A DNA stretch of 64,000 bases from Oopsacas minuta. Its lineage: Eukaryota > Porifera > Hexactinellida > Lyssacinosida > Leucopsacidae. Under the pieces are notes generated by a model. The model did not search any database. It was given only the letters and a program-made list of their open reading frames with translations, and was not told where the DNA came from. Shown here piece after piece: positions 54,301 through 64,000 of the stretch. Numbering within the stretch: position 1 is the first letter of the stretch; the number at the start of each line of letters is the position of its first letter. A program made the translations under genes and the position numbers. The stretch spans positions 806,001 through 870,000 of the forward strand of contig JAKMXF010000321.1 of NCBI GenBank assembly GCA_024704765.1, written 5' to 3'.

Positions 54301-57300
54301 CATACTCTGGTGTTCCGATTATCCTTTTAAATTCTTCAATTGGGCTAAGTTTGACTGCTAATCCGAAATCTGCCAGTTTAATATCGAGTTTCGTCTCATT
54401 TATCAACAAAATATTTTCTGGCTGTAAAAGAAATATAATAAAATAAAATCTGACATTTTTGCGAGTGTAATATGAATTGATTAATGACAATTGAGTTAGC
54501 TATTTCTTGTTAATTCTACAGAAACCAATGCAAATATAACACACTTAACTTCTTCAACTACCATTTTAGTTGTTAATGATGGTAAATACAATACAGGTAA
54601 TTAATACTAAGATATTAAATGAGAACAAAGTCATTCAGGAGTCAATACAAGTGCATGTTAGGAAGGTAGAAATTTTTAATGAAGTAAAGTTCTTAGCTCA
54701 TTACATTCTAAGATATCTCTTTAGCTTGCTAAGGAACATAACTTAATCTATGCTATGGGAGATAAGTTTAAGATACCAATCAAGTGTAGCATACATGCAA
54801 AGAATAAACTTTCTTATAACAGTTACATATTTAAAAATAGTCCTGTTACGGCTGTCGTGTATACTATACAAGTAAATATTCTCAGAGTTATAATAAAATG
54901 TTTCGAAAAAAATTTTGCTTCCGTAATGTTCTTATCAGATAATGTAAGGTCAAATTCGACTACAGTCACAGTTTATTGGCTATGAGGGACGACAAGGGCA
55001 CGTGCCCCAGGTGTTGCTTCGTATGGGTGCCAGATGGGCGTCGAGATACTGGGTTTACCTTGAAAGCGGGAGCACCGGGCGGATGGATGAGAAGCTATTC
55101 GACGGCGTTGACTATAGCAAAATTATACAATTAGCTATCCATAAATAAACACCATTACTATCAAAATAAACTTGAGAATGTTGTTTACATCAGATTCTAT
55201 AATATGAAGACTCATTACCCTAACAGTAATGTAATCGGAGACTTCCTGATAAAGCAGAGAAACCAAAAACTCAGTTACGTAAGTTAGCGCCAGACAGTAT
55301 CAAGAAAAACGAAATAATTGGTTTATCTCTCACAATCACAAGGGTGAGATATGAAAGTGTTTTGTGTAAACAAAGTGTTCAACCATTGCGATAAAGACTA
55401 ATTTACTATAAACAAAGTATGACTGTCAGTTTCACAATAATAAAATTAATAGTAATCAAAATGTTTGGTAGAGGTAAACATTCAGTCTAAAATTGGTTTG
55501 ATGATACTTACACACCTCTTGGATATTGTATAGTTAGTTATTGGGAAGTGTATTACGTATTGGCACATTGTAATAGCAAATGTTACTAGGAGTGACTCGG
55601 GTATAATACATATAAATACACTCTAGTACACGTCATCATTTCGGATGTAACGAATTATATTAGGACATGCAAACCTTTATATCAAGATGTATGATGGATT
55701 TCTTGTGGAGAAATGTTAGTGCATCAATAACTTGTTTGAGGACAAATACGGATTCTCGTTCAGTGAAGGGTTCAGCTGAAATTGAATGGAATAGATCTCC
55801 TCCTGTACATCTAGAATGTTTGGCAATAAATAAAGATACAATAGAATCCAGTTAATAGGATCATTTGAGGTCCAGGGCCATTTCGCCCCGATTTAGATGA
55901 GAAATTAACACTATTTGCATGGGTTTTTCCTGGTTAAGCGACCCGTTTAGTCAGAGGCTCTATTAAGCGCGAATTTACTGTAATTATAAGAATACACAAT
56001 ATCCAATGCATGATTATTCATAATTAGTTCCAAGATACTGATTGATTACAAAAGTATTAATTTGAAATCCTAGAATATGTTCGAATCCATCTTTGGTGGC
56101 TGATAGGATTCATTACTAACGAATCCACGTTAGCATTTAAACAATTATCTTTGAACGACGTAGCCACTATCCAAGTAAGCAGTTATCTGAATTAATTCAT
56201 TAGGCTAGTAGTTAATCAGATAGGCTAAATTGCAAATAGTTTTAATAGGAAATGAGACCAACCCCACTTTAGTAGCTGAAAGGATACGTCATCCTAAGGA
56301 TGATTATACATAGATGCATTGAATATTCAAAAGTGATCCCTCGTCATGATTCATTGGTATAAACAAAGTATAGTAACATGAATATGATCTGACACTCATG
56401 AGTTAGAAACCTATGCTCTTTACAAGCCTCATGACGGAAGTAAACAAAACCCACAATTTTCTCATGGATATAAAGTTATAAACAATACATTCCTGATACT
56501 AGAACATACACAGTATCCGCGAATGACGTCACACAGAGCTGATTTAGTTTCACAATATATTTCAGTATTATTTCAACCTTCATCGTAAAATTCAGTACGT
56601 ATCAAATTATGTAGTAACTAATCTCAGCAATGATTGTACACTGCTTCTTAACTATAGTGATCTTTCTTCTTTAAACCGATTAATAGCTGCTATGAGTTAC
56701 GGGATGATTACAAATCACCTCTGAGAAATAAAAAACTTCGTAGCTTAGCATCTTTGTTTATGAAAAACAATTAGATTCAAAGGTACAGGGTTAATTACAC
56801 TAATTAATAATATTAATCTGCTTCGAAATTAGTCCACGTTGGTGAAAGTAATCTAATGAAATATTATTAAAGCAGACTTATGAATAGAAACATGAGGTGT
56901 GAGACTTTAATGTGCGTATATATGTCGAGAAATAGAATTATTCAGCTCATATTTTATCAATTGAAACTCGTGGATGTCAAATAATGTACTAAGTACCATA
57001 ATATTATTAGTAAGGATACACTGTCCTACTCAATATGTACTCTCTTCCTACGACTAAACTAAATATCATAGAAGATATAGATTTTTCAAAATAGGATAGA
57101 TGGAATTTCGCATTTCAGAGACGTGTGATTATACCCTAAAATGAATAAATAAGCAGATGAGTTCAATCTTGTTAACAAGATAATTAAACAAACAGGCACA
57201 AAGTTCCAAAACTAATCAATTATCTAAAATTAATGCTTGTTTGTCGTCACGACCACACATTATGTATACAATGAATGATATATTAAATTCCTAACATATT

Positions 57301-59938
57301 TGTAAGAAAATAAACTGAAAACTATGAGTTTACAGGAACTGGTCAACAAGTGTTAATGTATAGATTGGAATGTGCAACTCACAATTCAAGGATAATGATC
57401 ATAACCAAGTTTCCTTCGAATACCTCCTTTACATCTACGATAACACGATGTTCTAGTAATTCTTGTAACAGCTCAGCCTCTTGTAGAATTGTGTTACGAC
57501 AATTTACTGCATAATTACGTTTGCGGAGGTATTTAGCTGCATAGCAATTTCCTGTTGCTTTCTCGGTGATGTGTTTCACAGTTGCAAATTTCCCTCTATG
57601 AAGAAATTAATATTAATATACTTACAAGGAAATGTCATATATCACAAAACCCGTGAATATAATAGTATGTATAGCATATAAACTCGTGTGAATTAACCAT
57701 TCAATGACATAACTTCCTGTTTGATGTGATTTGATAATGATTGTATTGCAAAATCGCTAATATTCCTTTTAAGTTTATAGCAATATAATAGTTCAATCAA
57801 CGAATTGCTTAATTCGAAGAAATAATCGTATCAATTGATTAATTAGGAGTATAATGTAAATTAAAACATTGTATCTAATATGGTAAATGAACAAATCTGG
57901 GTATAGAGGCTGATAAAATGATTGCTTGTGGTAGAATCTTCAACATATCTAGCTTACCTCATGGTTATTGGTTGATAATGTGGTATACATAAGCTTATTG
58001 GCAAAAACGACAAACAACCGTATCTACTATATACTAGCAGTGAAAGCTGGGAACGCTCGTGCTAGCCAACTACTTAATGTCGAGATGAATCTGTGTGTCA
58101 CAAGCTATATAGAAAATATCAGCAGACCAATAAGGTGCATTTCTTGCGTAATAAACTGAATAAACTATTTCAACCACAAGTACTAATTGTAGAAATATAC
58201 TGATAACACTTTGTGAATATCAGATTAGTAATTATAGATGAAATGCTAATATTGTACACAGCTGTGAAATTTTACAGCAGCGAAATTCGTGTAACTATCA
58301 ATATAATAATTACTTCAGATTTCTTTATTCGTATATTGTTAAGAGAAAATTGTCCTCGGATATCAAAAAAATTTCCCAATAATTTGGTGAAAATATATAT
58401 TCAAATGTTAATCACTAAATCGTCATTATCGCGGAATGCAATCACACTTAGTAATCTACGTCAAGTGATTCCAGTTATGCGAAAAATTAGAATTTAATAA
58501 TATCTACAATGACGTTTTGGATAAAAATGTTGTTGGGGGATAAAATTTGGAATTTCCACTATATTTGTAAACTAGAACTAGATACTGAAAAGATATGCCA
58601 GCTGTTCACAAAGGAAACACTTGAGAAATCTAAGTAATCGAAGTTCTAACAATGAGACTGAAAATCTCAAGTGCAAATAATCTGTAAAAGATATGCAAAG
58701 CGGGAAAAATAATGAAAATTTCAAATATGTGTTCTAATACTGGATAAGATTAGCACAGCCTTTCAAAACCATTAAATCTCTAGCAAGAAATGATTGGAGA
58801 TATTTTAGAATCAGTGACGCTTTGTATCGTGTTTTACATGTCAACGGTCAACCCGTATAAGAATTCAGAATTTTAAGTCCCGACAATATTACGGTAATTA
58901 TTTAACATACAAGTTATCAGTAAAATTACCTGAATAAGTCAAAACTGTAAAAATTAAATAATATTATGATCTAGAATAAAATATGAATAGACAGAAATTT
59001 TCGGTTCAATGAGTAAGATTTGGCATCACAGTTGGATTCAAAAGGGTTATTCATAATGCTTCATGATTTTGCCGTAAATTGCTGATTTGAATGAGAAATA
59101 GTTTGTGCCAGTTGCTACTGATTATCTATCCAAAACCATTAAATCATACTCATTGAAATCATATAGCAAAATCCAGAATATCTACTTGGTTGTCTGAAAA
59201 TTTTAAAAGTGCACTATGAGATCAGTAGAAGAAAGATTTTAGCCCTGAAATCAAAATAGCAGAGCCTTGTTATAATTTAGATCAGGAAATGTATAACCAG
59301 GTTGTTTCACACATGCCAGATACAAGGGTGTGTGCCGTATGATGCGATGAAGCTTGGCCTTGGCCAATCCACTTTTCATGGGCTTCGGACGACCCTGGCT
59401 GGATTATGTTTATATACATTTTTGGGAATTTTCTATGCTGCCGAGGACAGCATCAGGTTTACTTCAATAGAAATCGTTGCCATAATTGAAGTAGGTTTCT
59501 ATGAATTTCTAGTGTTTTCAAATTCCGATGTAACATTCTGTTTGAATGAAAGATAACAAATGCAGTTGTGCGATTATCTCTCAAATATAGGCTACATAGC
59601 CGACAATGGAAGCAAAAATGAATGACATTTCTAGATTATTAATGCGAGATATATTTTATCGAGCATAGATTCAGATTTCAGAAATATACAAATGCATTTG
59701 GATGGGCCTATTTTGTAATATTATCTTTCTTGAATAATTTTGGAACGAAAAGCGATATTGGAAAAGCAGAGGTCTATATGAAGTGTAGAAGATGACCAAG
59801 TTATTTGAAATTATCTTATACATTGTAACAATGAAGGAAATATATCCGATCTATAACTCACCTTCCCAGTACATCACCAACAACGTAATAAGATTCGATC
59901 TCTTCCTTCTTCACAATCTCTTCGACATTGATAGACAT
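45340..59938 (-). CDS. STK17/DAPK-like protein kinase with long disordered tail, eight exons
   Basis: Exons: 59938-59862, 57595-57383, 55810-55675, 54421-54298, 52006-51958, 51618-51592, 48029-47838, 47719-45340. All junctions are GT/AG and phases fit, giving 1065 residues. Kinase landmarks: glycine loop VLGRGKFATV (24-32), Lys47 in YAAKYLRKR, CTGGDLF (98-104), catalytic loop HLDIK (138-142, Asp140), PENILL, DFGLA (160-164), GTPEYVAPEV, SDMWSLGALTYALLCGYSPF and RRPDAEQC. The HLD catalytic loop and GTPEYVAPE segment match DRAK/STK17 and DAPK kinases, linked to apoptosis and cytoskeletal control. An acidic insert (PEDDDSTDEEVSRLVEQAD) follows CGYSPFL. The last exon encodes about 775 residues, mostly Ser/Thr/Asn-rich and disordered, with one helical stretch near 850-890 (DLISASRRLRFYELDLQKV). 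No ankyrin or death domain is present. Exon 6 is only 27 nt. STK17 is the best relative, but its tail is much shorter. Confidence 0.88.
50836..51192. mobile_element. Foldback element with a TA-flanked element in its centre (kinase intron 6)
   Basis: Arms at about 50836-50975 and 51048-51192 are imperfect inverted copies (AAACGATAACAGACTAATCT and TCTCATATTTCTATTGTA on the left). In the middle, 50956-51065 begins CAGTAGAACTCGG and ends CCGAGTTCTACTG with TA on each side, as in Tc1/mariner-pogo elements. It interrupts the intron, not an exon. Confidence 0.7.
54975..55090. other. GC-rich island in kinase intron 3
   Basis: A stretch with much higher GC than its surroundings, with CACGTGCCCC and GGGCGTCGAG. 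No open frame with a recognisable product; probably a transposon relic. Confidence 0.35.
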
Positions 59939-62619
59939 TTCAATTCAAAGATATAGAAATTATAAATGATTCAATTTCCTGATAATAAGTAGTAATATTG
60001 TATAAAGTATATTATATTCAATTAGAAAACTATAATTTAGTCAAGCAGAATCCTTTATATAACCTATACGCGCTGTAGCATCTATACTAGACCCTAGAGA
60101 TTGTGAGATCACAATACACAGGTGATTCACGTTCTCTTATCAAATTACATGAATATATTATTACTATTGCTTATTCACCAATTCATTAATACTTCGTCCA
60201 TTTGCTAATTTTGAAGGAGAGACATAATTTGAAAATAGCGATAATAGAAATGAATCCCATTTTATAAATGACTATGAATATGATAGTTCAGAATCCTAAT
60301 TATATATTTATACTACAGTTATATTCACAGAAAAGGTGGATGTTAAGAGAATATCCTGTTGGTAAATTTGGTAGTAGCATTCCTTTAAGTGTGTGATTGA
60401 TTCTGGACGGAATATCTTGCAATTATCCAATTACAGTATTTTTGAAAAACAATATTGCAGATACTTGAATTATATAATTATGGCAGAGGGAAGGAACTTG
60501 AAAGAATAATATTTTTTCGAAAATTTACCAAAAAGACAGAATAAACATGTCTAATTCAATCGATGCCCTATACTGTAAATCTGTAATACAGGTAAACCTC
60601 CGAAATGTTCTGGAAAATCCGGGAAAAATAAAATTACTTTTGAATACAGGCAGCCCTCGCCGTTCGCGGTGGTTACCTTTCTGAGAATTGTCGCGAACGG
60701 CAAGACGTTAGTTCAATGAGAATAGAGTGGGGTTACGTTCCTAGATTACAAAATGACAAACCATAAGTCATACTAAATATGATCGGAAAGTATAATCAAG
60801 CAACATTTATGAGTTTTAAAAGGTCGTTGTATTCATTGAGTTGAAATGCACTTAAAATATTACTTGTGTAGCATAAGAGGGTAAAACCAATTCCTCTTCC
60901 CCCAAACAGTTATAGATTGAGCTTGCAGAATTTAGTTTGAAATTAACGTGATAACGTGAATGAATTCATGTCCTTTCAGATTTCCTAAAATTGAAGAGTT
61001 AGCACTTTTGTTGGAAAATTATACCAAGTAAGAGATTAGTAGACAAAAAATATTTGATCGGTAATTTGTATGATTAGGATCTGTTAACTCACTCATAACT
61101 TTGTAAAAAATATCCAGATTAATAAAATACTTACCTAGCATACTATACGGAATAGGAACTAACATACCTTACTTATGTCATGAGAACAATTAGTAATGTA
61201 AATTCAATGTTATTGTATTGTGTAACGATTGCAAAAGTGATTATCACAATAATTGATAGAATTTATTTCCTATCAAAATACGAAATCAATCGTGGGGTGA
61301 AATACAAAATAAGTTCATAAACCAACTTTCTTTTGATCCTGTATTGAGGCATAAATTGTGGCCTGAACTTAATCACAAAGTAAGTTTAAGGTGCCAAACA
61401 TCAGCTGTTCAACTTAGGTTGACTGTAAACATAAACTGAGTTGGTTGCGATAATCATGCTTAATTATTGTACCTGTTGTGAATACCACATACAAGTACGA
61501 TATCTTATTATAATTAGTGTATTTCCAGATTATTCGTATTCCTAATGATTCCTGAAGAATTAATTATGTGAATACATTAAATTAATATGACGTAAGCATG
61601 CGTATATATAATTGTGGACATTATTGAATTAATGTAATAGCACAGCTCTCAGAACCATAGAGAAATGCTATGTCAATACTTTCTAGCAAGATTCCACTAA
61701 GTAAGGAACGAATATTTGATAAGTAAACGAATTAATATTTGAAATATTTAGAATATTTTATCTGATAAAACTTCAAGATGCCTAGGTGGATGGGGGAAGA
61801 TATTGTTGAATGCATTTGCCCTATCAGAGAGGAGAACAGCTATAGAGTGATTTTAAATACATGCATTCTAACCTTATACAAAAAGAAATACTACATTTGT
61901 TATTCATTTTGTTCGGCGAGATGTCCAGTTGTCCACTCATTAGAAAACGCTCTTTCTGCACACAAAATGCAATCAGCTATAGAAGTAGTAATCTCCCATT
62001 TATGGTGAACGGAAAGGTAGGGATGATCTGAGGTTCGAGTTCAAGCTGGTAGTAACACTAAATCACGGATAATTAGTTCTACACAAACATGAATTGCATT
62101 AGTTCTAGATCTTACGTTTGAATAAATATTTGACCACTGCAATAGAACTTCAAATATCGTATGCAAAGTAAGTCAATAGATAATAGCTTACATCTTCAAA
62201 AAATTATCAAGATCAGTAGTTTATGAATCTCTTTGATATATTACTAGCTAGATCACACATATATATATATATATTCTTTGTTGGATGTCTAATTGATTTT
62301 TCTGTAATAGAGTTATCACTAACAAGATGTGAGCGAAGCGAGCACTATTTTACAGTTTTCAATTTGATCCAAGGGGCCATGCCCCGGGGCACGAGATTTT
62401 ACCAGGGTCGGCACCGCCCCCCACCATGGCGACGTCCTGCAAATAATAATCATTACTAATATTTGGAAATTTGAAATCTGATTTCCAAACCTGACTAGAA
62501 CAGATCAGTCTACTATATTCGAGGTATGAAATCAAGATTATTCAGTTAAGAGATTATTATGGTTGTTAACCAAGCTAAAGTTTTATCAAATTACAAACCA
62601 AATTACATATCAACTATAC
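59939..62619. other. Upstream of the kinase gene, no gene seen
   Basis: The first few hundred bases should hold the kinase promoter; no convincing TATA box. A short frame at 61778-62008 with several cysteines has no recognisable domain. A GC-rich relic sits near 62370-62440. Confidence 0.4.
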
Positions 62620-63043
62620 GAGTGTAGAGTGAAGTCAGCAGCGAATTCCAGCAGTGAATATGAGCACAACTTAACACTTAGTAATTCTGTCAATTCTCAA
62701 TCAATCCACCTGAAATTTGGTCAGTACCTTTGTCTACAGTGGTGAATTTCATAGATTCAATAATTAATCACTATCACACTTACTCTTCCCACAATGACAC
62801 GATTGACACCGCAAAATTTGTAATACTAAATACGCATATAGTCAAAGTTGCCTGTTGCAACGTCATTGTGGGAAGAGTAGGTGTGATAGTGATTAATTTT
62901 TTAATATATGAAATTCACCACTGTAGACAAAGGTACTGACCAAATTTCAGGTGGATTGATTGAGAATTGACAGAATTATTAAGTGTTAAGTTGTGCTCAT
63001 ATTTCACTGTTGGAATTCGCTACTGACTTCACACTCATATGAA
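62620..63043. mobile_element. Long foldback element, arms of about 190 bp
   Basis: The left arm 62620-62808 is the inverse of 62855-63043 with few mismatches over the whole length. Shared segments include ATGAGCACAACTTAACACTT, CAATCAATCCACCTGAAATT and CACAATGAC. The spacer is only about 46 bases. It is non-coding; short open frames inside are by-products. Confidence 0.85.
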
Positions 63044-63412
63044 CTATGGATATATAAGATATCTATTAGGGAAATTTTCGTATAATAAAATGTATAAAGC
63101 TCATGCTTATTTGTCTAGTGACTGAGCATGCTCATAGTTGTCAAGTCTCACGTGTACAAAACTTTTGAAATTATACCGTGATAATGTCAAGATTATCATT
63201 ATTTTTAACTATTTTTTTTGAAAAAATGAATTGTGGATTACTAATACGATTTTAGATACCATTATGACCTAACACTGTTATTTTTCGTGTTTATTAAATA
63301 ATTAATTAACTTCACTGTTATATATTAAATTTTAAAGAATTTCAAAGTGAGAATGCAAAGGTTAAGGTGAGACTCAGTTGAAATCCGTGAGACCTGACAA
63401 TAATGTATATCT

Positions 63413-63433
63413 GAACACTAAAATTACAAAATC

Positions 63434-63523
<90 letters not shown>

Positions 63524-63684
63524 GTAGTATACAACAAATCTTTACGATTCAAGAACCTTTCTACGAAACTATTAGTCAACCACCTAACGAAGAACCCGAT
63601 AATACTCCAGATGTCACAATCAATACCACAATTACAACAGATTTAGAATATACTAGTCCAGAAAATTCAAATGATCACCTCTAA
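63413..63684 (+). CDS. Possible terminal exon with a 29-Asn run (uncertain)
   Basis: After a stop at about 63410 the frame stays open through 29 AAT codons (63436-63522) and then 53 further codons to TAA at 63682-63684. The part after the repeat has a coding-like, acidic, Thr/Pro-rich composition (for example QEPFYETISQPPNEEPDN) with a YETI tyrosine motif like those in receptor tails. There is no ATG and no obvious splice acceptor close to the open start, and the AAT run is also a common microsatellite here. It could be a real last exon, a pseudogene remnant or chance. Confidence 0.25.
63436..63522. repeat. AAT microsatellite, 29 units
   Basis: Uninterrupted AAT repeat. A similar repeat is in PHB2 intron 1, and another begins at 63968. 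Confidence 0.95.
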
Positions 63685-63965
63685 ACCAAACATGATTACA
63701 TAGCCTGTCAGCAATCAACACTTTCAGAAACCACCATTGCTCAAATCCACTTTATATAGTAACTCCCATAAATAATATTAGTAAGCCCATATACGCTTTA
63801 TCATCTTTTGTTACTCAGAAATCTAGAATGTTCCTTCAAACCTTAGAATAGCAGCAATCAGTTATATTTAGTACTATAGTTGTGTTTGTATTGATGAGCT
63901 GGATAAATAGCCAGCGAAACAAATTATGTTATTGTCTACTACTATTAAATCTACATATACTCTTT

Positions 63966-63967
<2 letters not shown>

Positions 63968-63997
<30 letters not shown>
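63968..63997. repeat. TAA microsatellite at the window edge
   Basis: About ten TAA units just before the end of the window. Confidence 0.95.
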
Positions 63998-63999
<2 letters not shown>

Positions 64000-64000
64000 G

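Noticed and set aside
55667-55855. Plus-strand open frame of 62 codons
   Set aside because: It is the antisense shadow of kinase exon 3, whose reverse frame encodes CTGGDLF through HLDIK.
61778-62008. 76-codon plus-strand frame with several cysteines
   Set aside because: No signal peptide or recognisable Cys pattern, and no promoter or splice support.
62730-62939. Open frame across the foldback element
   Set aside because: It spans the palindrome centre and is a by-product of the inverted arms.
1-64000. tRNA, rRNA and CRISPR arrays
   Set aside because: No cloverleaf-like, ribosomal or regularly spaced repeat arrays were recognised by reading; a covariance-model scan was not possible here.

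Overview
This window looks like AT-rich nuclear DNA from an animal, most likely a sponge or another early-branching invertebrate. Evidence is a type I (DysF-containing) ferlin, a DAPK/STK17-type kinase, a PTB-domain protein, a three-module granulin, PHB2, canonical GT/AG introns, metazoan-type TATA boxes and many small DNA-transposon relics. The species cannot be fixed from sequence alone.

Layout. 1-8 kb: a huge intron-free minus-strand gene for a VLIG-type giant GTPase that ends in a von Willebrand A domain. 7.8-13.4 kb: gene-poor, with a hAT-type element nested in an older repeat, other repeats, and a decayed receptor copy (11.9-12.4 kb). 13.4-19.5 kb: four intron-free multi-pass membrane genes (A to D). 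20.7-27.1 kb: an intron-free 2121-residue ferlin. 30.3-32.4 kb: PHB2 in three exons. 33.8-34.7 kb: granulin. 34.9-37.7 kb: two more receptor-like genes (F, E). 39.0-41.4 kb: a two-exon gene predicted to encode a membrane-anchored IQ-PTB protein. 42.8-44.0 kb: a seventh receptor-like gene (G). 45.3-59.9 kb: an eight-exon STK17/DAPK-like kinase with a very long tail and a 27-nt microexon. 60-64 kb: no confident gene, a long foldback element, and a possible terminal exon after an Asn-coding AAT run.

The most striking content is the family of seven intact genes plus one relic. They are unrelated by eye to any receptor class I can name, but share a predicted seven-helix topology with N terminus outside, a cysteine in the helix 2-3 loop and one in the helix 6-7 loop at a nearly constant distance (175, 175, 175, 175, 174 and 180 residues in A to F), a motif around the third cytoplasmic loop, and a cytoplasmic C-terminal YR signature. 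The seventh gene lacks both cysteines together. Most have a TATA box about 40-57 bases before the start codon and no intron. I read them as a locally expanded, lineage-specific membrane receptor (possibly chemosensory) family; ligand and signalling are unknown.

The other genes are functionally unrelated: membrane repair/fusion (ferlin), mitochondrial inner-membrane scaffolding (PHB2), secreted growth-factor-like peptides (granulin), kinase signalling, and probable immune-type GTPase. There is no operon-like logic; co-regulation is suggested only for the receptor cluster.
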